DNA of 64,000 nt from Sphingomonas sp. IBVSS2 (GTDB lineage: Bacteria; Pseudomonadota; Alphaproteobacteria; Sphingomonadales; Sphingomonadaceae). The DNA is taken from NCBI RefSeq assembly GCF_002127225.1, contig NZ_NFUR01000001.1:1158375-1222374 (forward strand), given 5' to 3'. Positions 17,531 through 26,983 of the stretch are shown here, one piece after another. The translations under genes and the position numbers were made by a program. Numbering within the stretch: the first letter of the stretch is position 1; each line of letters opens with the position of its first letter. The notes beneath the pieces are model-generated. The model made no database searches and was not told where the DNA came from. It saw only the letters and a program-made list of their open reading frames with translations.

Positions 17531-18664
17531 ATGAGGCATCCACCGGTCACGCTGCTCGAGGAGGAGAAGCGGCTGCTCTGGCAGCTGCGCATGCGTGGTC
17601 CGCAATCGCGGTCTGCCCTGGCGGAGACGCTGCAGATCAGCAACGGCGCCATATCCAAGCTGACCAGGGCGCTGATCGGGCAGGCCCTGATCGAGGAATT
17701 GCCCGCCGAGGCGCTGGCGGGGCGGGGCCGCCCGACGGTGCCGCTGCGGATTTCCCCGGCCGGGGGCTATGCCGTCGGGCTGGCGATCTATGCCGGCCTC
17801 CTGGAGATCGCGCTGGTCGATTATGCCGGGGGCGTGGTGTCGCTCACCTCCGAGAAGATCGAGCCGATCGACCCGCGGGGTTTCGCCCGCCATGTCGATC
17901 GCCGTATCCACGAACTCGCGATCGAGCACCGCCTGTTGGGAAGCCGCTTGTACGGCGTCGGTTTCAGCGTGCCCGGCCCGGCCCTGTCGCGCGACGGCAA
18001 TCGCTGGCACGTCGTCCGCAACCTGCCCGGCTGGAAGGATGCGCCGCTGCGCACGATCTTCGAGGAAGCGCTTCGGCTGCCGATCTGGATCGAGAACGAC
18101 GCGACGGCGGCGGCGCTCGCCGAATATTATCTGGGCGGGCTGATCCGGCGCTGCACCACGGCGGTGGTGATCCTGCTGGGGCATGGCGTCGGGGCGGGGA
18201 TCGTCCATGAAGGCCGGCTGATGCGCGGCGAGACGGGCAGCGCGGGCGAGATCGGCATGTTCTACCCGGGCAACCAGCCGCGCCCGACGACGCTCGATCT
18301 GATTGCAACGCTGCAGGCGGCCGGGTGCAAGGTCGGATCGCTGGCGGATTTCGCCGAGGCGATCCCGGGATATGAAGCGACGATCGATCATTGGCTGGAA
18401 CGGGCCGCCGATCAGCTCCTCCAGACGATCAACTCGGCGCTTGCCTGGTTCGATCCGGGAGCGATCCGGCTGATGAGCCCCTTGCCGTCCGCGATCATGC
18501 ACGGACTTGCCGATCGGCTGAACCGCCGAGCGATCAAGTGGGGCGACCATATCGCGGAGAGCGAGAAGGAGCGGTACGAGATCGAGATATCCCGGCTCGG
18601 CGGCGCCGGCTCCGCGCTGGGTGCAGCGCTGCTGCCGATTCATGCGTCGATCGCGCGAGCATGA
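17531..18664 (+). CDS. ROK-family transcriptional regulator lacking the zinc motif
   Basis: NagC/XylR-like repressor of 377 residues, with an N-terminal winged helix (LRMRGPQSRSALAETLQISN) followed by a sugar-kinase-like ROK domain (GVGFSVPGPALSRDG, WIENDATAAALAEYYLGG, GHGVGAGIVHEGRL). The usual GExGH and CxCGxxGC zinc-site residues are missing: the chain reads GSAGEIGMFYPGNQ and then goes straight on. It is therefore probably a pure regulator with an altered effector domain. The divergent TonB receptor operon is the likely target. Start at 17531 gives a normal N-terminus. Confidence 0.87.
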   Translation: MRHPPVTLLEEEKRLLWQLRMRGPQSRSALAETLQISNGAISKLTRALIGQALIEELPAEALAGRGRPTVPLRISPAGGYAVGLAIYAGLLEIALVDYAGGVVSLTSEKIEPIDPRGFARHVDRRIHELAIEHRLLGSRLYGVGFSVPGPALSRDGNRWHVVRNLPGWKDAPLRTIFEEALRLPIWIENDATAAALAEYYLGGLIRRCTTAVVILLGHGVGAGIVHEGRLMRGETGSAGEIGMFYPGNQPRPTTLDLIATLQAAGCKVGSLADFAEAIPGYEATIDHWLERAADQLLQTINSALAWFDPGAIRLMSPLPSAIMHGLADRLNRRAIKWGDHIAESEKERYEIEISRLGGAGSALGAALLPIHASIARA

Positions 18665-18778
18665 CGACAGGATTGCGGCATCGCTGTCGACAATCCGGCG
18701 GTGACGGAGCGCACCCGGGTGCCGTTCGCGAAGCTGCAACCGGTTCGTTACCGTGCAGGATCAATCGCGATGGGAGCG

Positions 18779-18854
18779 TGGTGCCCGGGGACGGAGTCGA
18801 ACCGCCGACACTGCGATTTTCAGTCGCATGCTCTACCAACTGAGCTACCCGGGC
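18779..18854 (-). tRNA. tRNA-Phe (GAA)
   Basis: The 76-base gene on the minus strand folds as a cloverleaf: acceptor stem GCCCGGG/CCCGGGC, D-loop TAGCTCAGTTGGTAGAG, anticodon loop CTGAAAA with anticodon GAA, T-loop GGTTCGACTCC, and encoded CCA at 18781-18779. It follows yacG on the same strand, 31 bases away. Confidence 0.97.
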
Positions 18855-18884
18855 ATGCCCGGCGAGTGCCGGGGAGCGCGCCTC

Positions 18885-19070
18885 TTAGTCGCGCGAATCG
18901 GTGCTGTCCACCCCCGAATGCGCATGGGGATCCACGCGCTCGCCGGGAATGCGATAGCCCTCGCCCAGCCATTGCAGCAGGTCGCGGTCCCTGCAGCCGC
19001 GGCTGCAGAAAGGCTTGTTCTCGATATCGGTCGGCTGCCCGCAGACGGGGCAGGTGTCGCTCTTCGCCAT
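18885..19070 (-). CDS. yacG: DNA gyrase inhibitor YacG, zinc-binding
   Basis: The 61-residue protein has four zinc-ligand cysteines, C7, C10, C22 and C26 (CPVCG and FCSRGC), and the family block DLLQWLGEGYRIPGE. YacG binds GyrB and inhibits gyrase in E. coli. It starts one base after the stop of the RNase E/G-type gene and is the last protein gene of the infA-maf-RNase-yacG operon, a gene order common in Sphingomonadales. Confidence 0.95.
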   Translation of the reverse strand: MAKSDTCPVCGQPTDIENKPFCSRGCRDRDLLQWLGEGYRIPGERVDPHAHSGVDSTDSRD

Positions 19071-19071
19071 T

Positions 19072-20034
19072 TCACTCCTTCGCGCCGGTCCGGTCGCCGG
19101 CGGACGTGAACCCGGTTACGCCGCCGATTCGCCGCGCCAACTCGGCGGTCCAGCCGGGTTGCTGGGCGAGGCGGCGGGCGACGTTCCTGGTCACCATATG
19201 GGTAGTCGGGGGCGGTGGGGGAAGCCGTTCGACCCGCCTCAGCTCCGCCCGCGTCTCGGCGCCGATCGGATCGGCGCGCAGCAGCTCGGGCAGCGAAGGC
19301 CTGGTGCGGCGGCGCACGATCTGGAGGAAGCCGAAGCCGTTCACCGCGGTCCGCTCGAAAGGCTGGGGCAGGGCGGCGTCGATCGCTTCGGCCACCGCCT
19401 GGCGCGCACCCTTCCCGGCGAGCGTGGGGAAGTCGATGCCGATCGAGCCGGCGATGCCGTGCCGCTCGATCGCCCGCGCCACCGCATGCGCGGCGGCAAC
19501 CGCCAGCGGCTCGATCGGGCCGGAGCCGTCAACGTCGAACAACGCCATCGCCGGGGTGGGCGAAAGGCGCAGCGCCCCGCCCGGAAAGGCGATCTCGCCG
19601 GTGATCGCTTCCTCGATCACTTCGGACCAGCCGGCTGCCTCCAGCGCGTCCGGCTCGTGCGCGCGGAGCATGCGGAAGGGGAGGCCGGTGGCGGCGATAC
19701 GATCGAGCAGGGTGGGGCCGTCGGTGAGTTCCTCGTCGCTCGGCACCGCCTTGGGCAGCTTGGCGCGGCCCGGCTCGGGGATCGCTTCGCGAACGATCTT
19801 CACCCGCAGCTTCGCCCCTTGGGTGATCGCCTTGGGGACATGGTCGCACAGCGCCTCGCCGCCGCCGTCGAGCGCGATCAGCTTGGCCGCCTTGTCGACC
19901 AGCCGCGCATCGAGCACCGCGCCGGCGCGCGGCCGGGTGCCCTCCAGCTCGATCCGTGCCTTCCAGATGCCGCCGCGCGAGACGAGCGCGGCGCGGTTCT
20001 CGCCGATCCCGGACTCGTACAGCCACTCAGCCAA
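19072..20034 (-). CDS. Short RNase E/G-family protein
   Basis: Predicted RNA-processing enzyme of 320 residues, much shorter than RNase E or G. It begins like the catalytic half of RNase G (LYESGIGENRAALVSRGG) and keeps the two metal-binding aspartates, D167 in LFDVDG and D201 in IGIDFPTL. It has no separate zinc-link cysteines and no C-terminal scaffold. TTG at 20034 is chosen because the protein then aligns with the family N-terminus; it overlaps the maf stop by eight bases. The next in-frame ATG upstream is inside maf. Confidence 0.82.
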   Translation of the reverse strand: MAEWLYESGIGENRAALVSRGGIWKARIELEGTRPRAGAVLDARLVDKAAKLIALDGGGEALCDHVPKAITQGAKLRVKIVREAIPEPGRAKLPKAVPSDEELTDGPTLLDRIAATGLPFRMLRAHEPDALEAAGWSEVIEEAITGEIAFPGGALRLSPTPAMALFDVDGSGPIEPLAVAAAHAVARAIERHGIAGSIGIDFPTLAGKGARQAVAEAIDAALPQPFERTAVNGFGFLQIVRRRTRPSLPELLRADPIGAETRAELRRVERLPPPPPTTHMVTRNVARRLAQQPGWTAELARRIGGVTGFTSAGDRTGAKE

Positions 20035-20602
20035 GGCTGTATCCGGCGCTCTCCAGCAGCGCGCGCGTTTCGAAGACGGGCAGGCCGACCACGCCCGAAT
20101 GGCTGCCGGCGAGGTAGCGGACAAAGGCCTCGGCCTTGCCCTGGATGGCATAGCCGCCCGCCTTGCCCATGCCTTCGCCGCAGGCGACGTACCAGTCGAT
20201 CTCGGCCTGGCTCAGCCGCTTGAAGGCGACGACCGTGTCCGAGATGCGCGTGCGCGCCTTGCCGTCGGCCCCGATCAGGCAGACGGCGGACAGGCAATGG
20301 TGGCGCCGGCCCGAGAGCAGCGCGAGCATGCGGCGCAGATCCGCCTCGTCCTCGGGCTTGGCGAGGATGCGACGGCCGACCGCGATGGTGGTGTCGCCCG
20401 CGAGCACGATCTCGTCCGCGGCGCGGGGCACGGCATGCGCCTTGTCGATGGCGACGCGCAGCACATAGGCGCGTGGCGTCTCGCCGGCGCGGACATTCTC
20501 GTCGACATCGGGCGCGGCGACGCGCGCGGGCTCGGCGCCGATCCGCTTGAGCAGATCGAGCCGGCGCGGCGAAGTGGAAGCGAGGACGAGCCGCAAGGGC
20601 AC
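20027..20602 (-). CDS. Maf-family nucleotide pyrophosphatase
   Basis: House-cleaning enzyme that hydrolyses non-canonical or pyrimidine nucleoside triphosphates to monophosphates in the cytoplasm. The 191-residue protein has the N-terminal LASTSPRR loop (residues 7-14), the AGDTTIAV metal-site block and the C-terminal KAGGYAIQGKAEAFVRYLAGSHSGVVGLP signature region, of normal length. It is second in the infA operon, 7 bases after infA. Whether it is a dTTP/UTP (YhdE-like) or another subtype is not resolved. Confidence 0.95.
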   Translation of the reverse strand: MPLRLVLASTSPRRLDLLKRIGAEPARVAAPDVDENVRAGETPRAYVLRVAIDKAHAVPRAADEIVLAGDTTIAVGRRILAKPEDEADLRRMLALLSGRRHHCLSAVCLIGADGKARTRISDTVVAFKRLSQAEIDWYVACGEGMGKAGGYAIQGKAEAFVRYLAGSHSGVVGLPVFETRALLESAGYSLG

Positions 20603-20609
20603 CGCCCGC

Positions 20610-20828
20610 TTACTTGAAGCGATAGGTGATACGGCCCTTGGTCAGGTCGTAGGGCGTGAGCTCGACGAGCACTTCGTCGCCGACCAGCACGCGGATGCGA
20701 TTCTTGCGCATCTTGCCGGCGGTATGGCCCAGGATCTCGTGATCATTTTCGAGCCGGACGCGGAACATGGCGTTGGGCAGAAGCTCAACGACCTGACCCC
20801 GCATTTCAAGCAGTTCTTCTTTGGCCAA
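20610..20828 (-). CDS. infA: Translation initiation factor IF-1
   Basis: The 72-residue S1-fold factor occupies the ribosomal A site during initiation. The sequence [16 protein letters not shown] and [23 protein letters not shown] is almost invariant across bacteria. Its start is TTG at 20828-20826, with GAGGT about 6 bases upstream. The ATG 12 bases upstream runs into a stop after two codons, which confirms the TTG. First gene of the infA-maf-RNase-yacG operon. Confidence 0.98.
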   Translation of the reverse strand: MAKEELLEMRGQVVELLPNAMFRVRLENDHEILGHTAGKMRKNRIRVLVGDEVLVELTPYDLTKGRITYRFK

Positions 20829-21075
20829 AAATTACCTCATGGGTGCGCGCGCTAAAAGTGGCGGTGCCTTTACAGTGCGCAGGGAGAAAAGGGAAGGTGG
20901 AGAACCCGACAAAGCCGGCCACCTTGATCCGATATGGGGATTGCGCCGGTTTTTGCCATTCTGCGCGGCAGTTCCGGCCGATTTGATCGACGGATGCGCG
21001 TGCTTCGTCGCCGCCCGATTTGCCGCGCCGGGGCAACCTGTATCTCCCGCCGCCGATCATTCGGGAGTCGGGAAA

Positions 21076-22449
21076 ATGCGTCCTTCGTTTCTGCTGGGCT
21101 CGGCGCTGTGCGTGCTGGCCGTCCTCACCGCCGTCGATGCGCGCGCGCAATGCGCCGCGCGGCTGGAGCGGGCCAATCACAATGCGCGCGACATGCCGGA
21201 GAACACTCCTTCCGAGGTGCATGACCAACTGTCCGACCAGTCGCTGCTCGCCGACGAGACGAAGGACAGCAATCCCGCCGAATGCTTGAAGGCGGTGGTA
21301 CGGATGGAAGCGCTGATGCGCCGCCACGGCAAGGCCATTGTCGAGGAATCGGGGATGCCCGCCGCCGTGGCAGCGGCGCGCCCGAGGACGCTCGACGAGC
21401 TCTTCCCGCCGACGCCGCTCTCGCGGCGCCTGGCGCAGATGCGCGTCCCGACCGGGGGGCAGACCCGGGCCGATGCGCTGGCGCTCAACGAATATGCCAA
21501 TGCCAGCCGGGCGCTGGGCTTCGCGATCTATAGCGGCACCATCGAGAGCAATGCCGCCGCCGCGGCCGAGGCCGTGTCGGTTACGGACAGGGCTGTTGCC
21601 GCGGCCGAGGCGACGCAGGAAACCATGATCATGATCAACCAGGAAGGCGACATGCTGCACGCGCAGCTCGAGGACGCCTTTCGCGAACTGGAGACGGCAC
21701 AGCGCGCGCAGGATCGGTTCGCGCAGAAATATGGGGAACTGGCGCCGCTGTCGCAGGACCCCGTCGCCAATCCGCTGAAGCGGCTGGAGGCGGCGAAGCG
21801 CAACCTCAAGAATGCGACGGATCGCCTGAACAAATGGATCGAGCGCAATCTGGAGGAAGGCTTCGCGCCGGGCTATCTCGGCGCGATGCGCGTGCTGGAG
21901 GCGCGCTACAAGCCCAAGTTCGAGAAGATCGAGGAACAGTGCGAGAAGATGCGGCAAGCGGCGTTCGACAAGTTTGCCCAGGCCGCGCTTACGGGGAAGA
22001 AGACGACCGCGCTCGAGGACGCCGGGAAGGCCTGCTCGCAAATGGAAAAGCCGCTCAAGGAGCAGTCGCAGCGTGAGGAAGACGAGATCCACAAGAAGTA
22101 CAAGCTGCCGGAGAAGCCGGACGACGACCTGCTGGCGCCGCTGACGCCGGAGCCCAAGGGCGCGGGCAAGGAGGCGGCTCCGGCAAAGGCGCCCGAGGCC
22201 TCGGACGATGATCTGCTTGCGCCGCTGACGCCGGAGCCCAAGGGCGCGGGCAAGGAAGCGGCTCCGGCAAAGGCGCCCGAGGCCTCGGACGATGATCTGC
22301 TTGCGCCGCTGACGCCGCAGCCCAAGGGGGCGGGCAAGGAAGCGGCCCCGGCAAAGGCGCCGGAGGCACCGGCCGACGACTTGCTCGCGCCGTTGACGCC
22401 GCAGCCCAGGGGTGCCGGCAAGGGGCCGGGTTCGGGCAAGCCGAAATAG
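21076..22449 (+). CDS. Secreted coiled-coil protein with a 28-residue tandem repeat tail
   Basis: The 457-residue protein has a signal peptide (SFLLGSALCVLAVLTAVDARA), a long alpha-helical, charged middle region predicted to be coiled coil (roughly residues 155-330), and a C-terminal tail of four 28-residue repeats built on DDDLLAPLTPEPKGAGKEAA. The tail is Pro/Ala/Lys-rich and probably disordered. ATG 21076 follows GGGAG at a suitable distance; the frame is open further upstream but without a signal peptide. It is divergent from infA and stands alone. I do not recognise the family; a periplasmic or envelope-associated role is inferred. Confidence 0.8.
   Translation: MRPSFLLGSALCVLAVLTAVDARAQCAARLERANHNARDMPENTPSEVHDQLSDQSLLADETKDSNPAECLKAVVRMEALMRRHGKAIVEESGMPAAVAAARPRTLDELFPPTPLSRRLAQMRVPTGGQTRADALALNEYANASRALGFAIYSGTIESNAAAAAEAVSVTDRAVAAAEATQETMIMINQEGDMLHAQLEDAFRELETAQRAQDRFAQKYGELAPLSQDPVANPLKRLEAAKRNLKNATDRLNKWIERNLEEGFAPGYLGAMRVLEARYKPKFEKIEEQCEKMRQAAFDKFAQAALTGKKTTALEDAGKACSQMEKPLKEQSQREEDEIHKKYKLPEKPDDDLLAPLTPEPKGAGKEAAPAKAPEASDDDLLAPLTPEPKGAGKEAAPAKAPEASDDDLLAPLTPQPKGAGKEAAPAKAPEAPADDLLAPLTPQPRGAGKGPGSGKPK
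22120..22443 (+). repeat. 84-bp tandem repeat inside the secreted protein gene
   Basis: Units start at 22120, 22204, 22288 and 22372 (last one partial), each 84 bases or 28 codons. Units 1 and 2 encode the same residues, unit 3 has Glu to Gln, and unit 4 is the most diverged. Synonymous differences are few, which points to recent expansion by slippage or unequal recombination. Confidence 0.95.
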
Positions 22450-22530
22450 AAGCCGTTCCCCGCCGGTCGGTTTGCGCGAGGGCCGGAGGGCGATGCGCGG
22501 GGCGGCCTGTCGCCATGCCGCCCCGTTCGC

Positions 22531-24522
22531 TCAGGCCGGATTGTGCTTGTCGAGGAATTTCTTCACTTCCTGCAGGAACTGGGTCCGGTCCTGTTCGCGC
22601 AGCAGGTTATGGGTGTTCAGCGGCTGCTCGAGATACAGGAAGTCGACGCCCTCCTTCTTGCCTGCGCCCTTGAGCTTGCTGACCAGCCCGCGCGACTGGG
22701 CGACGGGGACGCGCTGATCCTTGGCGCCATGGACGATCAGGATCGGCGTCGAGAACATCTCGGGATGATAGGCCGGGGAGATCGCCCTGAGGTCGCCCGC
22801 CGCGCCCAGGCCCATCTTGGCGCCGTAGCCGCCGAGATAGTTCTTGTCGTAATTGACCATCGCCGGGAGGTCATGGACGCCCGCGCCGCTCACCGCGCAA
22901 CGATATTTGTCGCCGTCGCGCTGCGCCGCGCGGCTGGCGGCATAGCCGCCATAGGACCAGCCCACCATGCAGACCCGCTTGGGATCGATGGTCCCGTCCT
23001 TGGCGAGCCAGGGGATCACGTCGTTGAGATCGTCCTGCATGCGCAGGCCCCAATTGCCGTCCACGGCCTTGCCGAATTCCTTGCCGTAGCCGGTCGACCC
23101 GCGATAATTGGGCTGGACGACGACATAGCCATATTCCGCCAGCGTCTGGGCCCATTGGTAGCTGTCCCAATCGGCGTCGTCGCGCGCCCAGGGGCCGCCA
23201 TGCGGCATCACGATGAGCGGCAGGTTCTTCTCCCCCGTCCGGTGGCGCGGCAGGGTGAGGATGGCCTCGATCGATTTGCCGTCGGAGGCGGTGTAGCGGA
23301 TGGCCTGCACCGGATTGAGCTTCGCGTTCTTGAGCGTCTCGTTGCTCCACGAGATCAGCGAGATGTCGCCGGTCACGGTGTTGAGCAGATAATAAGCGGG
23401 GACCTGGCCGAGCGCGCTGAACGAGAAGAGGATCTTCTCGCGCTTCTGGTCCGCCGACAGCAGATTGACGTTGCCGGCGCCGAATTCCTGATCGAGCAGC
23501 TTGGCGACTTCCTTGAGCCTGGGCTCGTAGAAGACCCGGCGGGTGCGCTGGTCGCTATAGGTCACGCTCTGCAGCGCGGTGCCGTCCGGCGTGATCGTCG
23601 CATCCGAAATGTCGTAGCCCGCGACGCCGAACACCTTCTTGCCGAGCGCCATCTTGTCGAGGTCATATTCGTAGAGCGCGCGGAAGCCGTCGCGATTGCT
23701 CAGGGCATAGGCCTTGTTCGAGCCCGACAGGATGTAGTCGGGCAGTTCGGTGTCGTCATATTGGTCCGGCGTCTCGTGCAGGATGGTACGGAACGTCTCC
23801 GATTCGCCGGTCCGGTAGAGCACGCGCACCTTGCCGTTCTCGCGGTCGCGCGCCGAGCCCATCCGGACGACGCCGCTCCTGTCGGCGGTCCAGGAACTCA
23901 CTACCGGATTGGAGCGCTGCACGTTGCGGACGGTCCCGGTCTCGACATCGATGTCGATCACTTCGGGATGGGCCCACATTTCGCTGCTGTTGCGGTTGGT
24001 GAAGCGCTGGAGCAGCAGATGCGGCTTGGGCGTGCCCGGCGGCGACATCCACAGCACATCGCCCGCCCATCCCGCGGCACCGTCCCAGCCGAGCGGCGTC
24101 GCCTTGCGCGACTTGATATTGTAGGCGGCGATGCGCGTGACGTCGATCCACTGGCCGAACTCGAAATCGAGGCCGCGGATCCAGATCAGCAGGTTCTGGT
24201 TGTCGATCCATTGCCAGCGATAGATTTCGCGGTCGCCGAAATTGCCCTTGGAGAAATCGGAGTCGCCCGCGACGATGAACGGCTTCGCGTCCGGCTGGCC
24301 GATCGGCAGGATCGCGAGCGCCTGCCGCCCGTCGGCGCGGGCCTTGGCCGCGATCAAGTCGCCATTGGGCGAAAGTGCCGGGCGGTCGATCGACGGGAAT
24401 TGGCCGAACACTTCGATCGGGACGGTCTTCTTGGCCCATTCGGTGTCGGGCTGGGCGCTTGCCGGCGCGGACATGGCGATGATGGCAACCAGGGCGCCGA
24501 ACGGCGCAAAGCGATGCAACAA
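22531..24522 (-). CDS. Secreted S9-family prolyl oligopeptidase-like serine peptidase
   Basis: Predicted periplasmic dipeptidyl- or acylaminoacyl-peptidase, 663 residues. It has a signal peptide (ALVAIIAMSAPASAQ), a seven-blade beta-propeller of roughly 370 residues, and an alpha/beta hydrolase domain. The catalytic triad is visible: Ser523 in GWSYGG, Asp602 in HGAKDQRVP and His638 in NTHNL. The oxyanion stretch MPHGGPWARDD precedes it. It is monocistronic and convergent with the repeat protein gene. The substrate peptides are unknown. Length and motif order are normal for the family. Confidence 0.92.
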   Translation of the reverse strand: MLHRFAPFGALVAIIAMSAPASAQPDTEWAKKTVPIEVFGQFPSIDRPALSPNGDLIAAKARADGRQALAILPIGQPDAKPFIVAGDSDFSKGNFGDREIYRWQWIDNQNLLIWIRGLDFEFGQWIDVTRIAAYNIKSRKATPLGWDGAAGWAGDVLWMSPPGTPKPHLLLQRFTNRNSSEMWAHPEVIDIDVETGTVRNVQRSNPVVSSWTADRSGVVRMGSARDRENGKVRVLYRTGESETFRTILHETPDQYDDTELPDYILSGSNKAYALSNRDGFRALYEYDLDKMALGKKVFGVAGYDISDATITPDGTALQSVTYSDQRTRRVFYEPRLKEVAKLLDQEFGAGNVNLLSADQKREKILFSFSALGQVPAYYLLNTVTGDISLISWSNETLKNAKLNPVQAIRYTASDGKSIEAILTLPRHRTGEKNLPLIVMPHGGPWARDDADWDSYQWAQTLAEYGYVVVQPNYRGSTGYGKEFGKAVDGNWGLRMQDDLNDVIPWLAKDGTIDPKRVCMVGWSYGGYAASRAAQRDGDKYRCAVSGAGVHDLPAMVNYDKNYLGGYGAKMGLGAAGDLRAISPAYHPEMFSTPILIVHGAKDQRVPVAQSRGLVSKLKGAGKKEGVDFLYLEQPLNTHNLLREQDRTQFLQEVKKFLDKHNPA

Positions 24523-24636
24523 GATGATCCTCCCCCGTAGAGGAGGGCGAAATGCCCCCTGCGCCGAAATTCATCAGCGTCGATGGGGTTTGTCCAGCGG
24601 AGTTTGGCACCGGCGTGGCGCCATCCGGACAAGGAA

Positions 24637-24666
24637 GGCCCCGCCCGGATCGCTCCGGGCGGGGCC
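24637..24666 (-). terminator. Strong terminator hairpin after hppA
   Basis: A perfect 12-base GC-rich stem (24637-24648 pairs with 24655-24666) around a 6-base loop lies 29 bases past the hppA stop. On the minus strand it is followed by the T-rich TTCCTTG. It probably ends the hppA transcript. Confidence 0.75.
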
Positions 24667-24694
24667 AGTCCTCGATCTTGCCGAAGGCGGAAGA

Positions 24695-26875
24695 TCAGCC
24701 CGCGGCGTGACCCGCCAGCGCGGCGAGCAGCAGCAGCGCCACGATGTTGGTGATCTTGATCATCGGGTTCACGGCCGGGCCCGCGGTGTCCTTGTACGGA
24801 TCGCCGACGGTGTCGCCGGTCACGGCCGCCTTATGGGCTTCCGATCCCTTGCCGCCATAATTGCCGTCCTCGATATATTTCTTGGCATTGTCCCACGCGC
24901 CGCCGCCCGAAGTCATCGAGATGGCGACGAACAGGCCGGAGACGATCACGCCGAGCAGCATCGCGCCCACGGCCGCGAAGCCCTGGGACTGGCCGGCGAC
25001 CGCGGTGATGATGAAGTAGATCGCGATCGGGCTGAGCACCGGCAGCAGCGACGGAACGATCATCTCCTTGATCGCCGCCTTGGTGACGATGTCCACGGTG
25101 CGGGCATAATTGGGGCGGCTGGTGCCGGCCATGATGCCCTTGTCGGCGGCGAATTGCTGGCGGACGTCCTCCACCACCGAACCCGCCGCGCGGCCGACGG
25201 CGGTCATGCCGAAGGCGCCGAACAGATAGGGCAGCAAGGCGCCGAGCAGCAGGCCGACGATCACGTACGGATTGCTCAGGGAGAAATCCACCGGCACGTC
25301 CGGGAAGAACTCCTTGAGGTCGGTCGTATAGGCACCGAACAGCACCAGCGCGGCGAGCGCGGCCGATCCGATCGCATAGCCCTTGGTGACGGCCTTGGTG
25401 GTGTTGCCCACCGCGTCGAGCGCGTCGGTCTTGTGGCGGACTTCATCCTCCAGGCCGGCCATCTCGGCGATGCCGCCGGCATTGTCGGTCACCGGGCCAT
25501 AGGCGTCGAGCGCGACGACCATGCCGGCCAGCGCGAGCAGCGACGTGGCGGCAAAGGCGACGCCGATGATGCCGGCGATCTGATAGGCCGCGATCACCGC
25601 GACGACGATGACGAGCGTCGGCAGCGCCGTCGATTCCAGGCTGATCGCCAGGCCCTGGATCACATTGGTGCCATGGCCCGTCACCGAAGCCTTGGCGATC
25701 GACTTGACCGGGCGATACTGGGTCCCGGTGTAATATTCGGTGATCCACACCAGCAGGCCGGTGACGGCCAGCCCGATCATCATGCAGATGAACAGGCTCC
25801 AGCCGGTGAACTGCGCGCCCGAGGCCAGGCCCTGCACCGCCTCGGCGGTGACCTGGTCGCTCGGCTCGAGGAAGGTGCTGGGATCGATCGAGAGGCCGCC
25901 GATCGGCGCGTTCATGTCGCCCAGCGCATATTGGGTGACGAACCAGATCGCCGGGACCGAGAGGATCGCGGTGGTCCAGAAGCCCTTGTAGAGCGCACCC
26001 ATGATCGACTGGCTCTTGCCCAGGCGGACCATATAGGTGCCGATGATCGAGGTGATGATGCACACGCCGCCGACGATCAGCGGCAGCGACATCAGCTTGA
26101 GCAGCAGTTCGTCGGACAGATTCTTCACCAGCAGCGCGATCGAGACCATGGTGAGGCCGAGCGTCACGACATAGGTTTCGAACAGGTCGGCGGCCATGCC
26201 GGCGCAGTCGCCGACATTGTCGCCGACATTGTCCGCGATCACGGCGGGGTTGCGGGGATCGTCCTCGGGAATGCCGGCCTCGACCTTGCCGACCAGGTCG
26301 GCACCCACATCGGCGGCCTTGGTGAAGATGCCGCCGCCCAGGCGCGCGAAGATCGAGATCAGCGAAGCGCCGAAGGCGAGGGCGGTCAGCGCCTCGATCA
26401 CCTTGCGGCTGTTGGGAGCGAGCCCGAACGGGCCGATCAGGTACCAGAACAGCACCGCGATCGCGAGCAGGCCCAGGCCCGCCACCAGCATGCCGGTGAT
26501 CGCGCCCGAGCGGAAGGCGAGCGTGAGGCCGCCCTGCAGCGAGGTGCGCGCGGCTTCCGCGGTGCGGACATTGGCACGCACCGAGATGTTCATGCCCACG
26601 AAGCCCGCCACGCCCGAGAGCACGGCACCGACGAGGAAGCCGATCGTCGAAAGCGTCCCCAGCGTGAAGAACAGGACGATGGCGACGATCACGCCCACTA
26701 CGGCGATCGTCATATATTGCCGGCCGAGATAGGCCTTGGCGCCTTCCTGGATGGCAGCGGCGATGCTTTGCATCTTCTCGTTGCCCGCCGGCGCCTTCAG
26801 CACCTGCTGGCTGGTCAACAAGCCATAGAGCACTGCGAGCACGCCGCAGGCTATGGCGATGTACACAATCGTCAT
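24695..26875 (-). CDS. hppA: Membrane-bound proton-translocating pyrophosphatase, K+-independent type
   Basis: Inner membrane pump coupling PPi hydrolysis to H+ export, 726 residues with about sixteen helices. The substrate-binding loop [19 protein letters not shown] and the acidic motif [19 protein letters not shown] are intact. The diagnostic stretch [15 protein letters not shown] has Lys where K+-dependent enzymes have Ala, so this is the K+-insensitive H+-PPase class, as in Rhodospirillum. It is transcribed alone, 108 bases after the thiL stop on the same strand, and is followed by a strong terminator. Confidence 0.97.
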   Translation of the reverse strand: MTIVYIAIACGVLAVLYGLLTSQQVLKAPAGNEKMQSIAAAIQEGAKAYLGRQYMTIAVVGVIVAIVLFFTLGTLSTIGFLVGAVLSGVAGFVGMNISVRANVRTAEAARTSLQGGLTLAFRSGAITGMLVAGLGLLAIAVLFWYLIGPFGLAPNSRKVIEALTALAFGASLISIFARLGGGIFTKAADVGADLVGKVEAGIPEDDPRNPAVIADNVGDNVGDCAGMAADLFETYVVTLGLTMVSIALLVKNLSDELLLKLMSLPLIVGGVCIITSIIGTYMVRLGKSQSIMGALYKGFWTTAILSVPAIWFVTQYALGDMNAPIGGLSIDPSTFLEPSDQVTAEAVQGLASGAQFTGWSLFICMMIGLAVTGLLVWITEYYTGTQYRPVKSIAKASVTGHGTNVIQGLAISLESTALPTLVIVVAVIAAYQIAGIIGVAFAATSLLALAGMVVALDAYGPVTDNAGGIAEMAGLEDEVRHKTDALDAVGNTTKAVTKGYAIGSAALAALVLFGAYTTDLKEFFPDVPVDFSLSNPYVIVGLLLGALLPYLFGAFGMTAVGRAAGSVVEDVRQQFAADKGIMAGTSRPNYARTVDIVTKAAIKEMIVPSLLPVLSPIAIYFIITAVAGQSQGFAAVGAMLLGVIVSGLFVAISMTSGGGAWDNAKKYIEDGNYGGKGSEAHKAAVTGDTVGDPYKDTAGPAVNPMIKITNIVALLLLAALAGHAAG

Positions 26876-26983
26876 GCGTTCAAGCCCTTCCCCTATTGGA
26901 TATCGAGCCGCGCCGGTCTGTGTGCCGGTTTAAAAGGCCCGGTATGGGGAGGCTATCGAGCGGTGGCCCGCAGCGCAAGCGGA

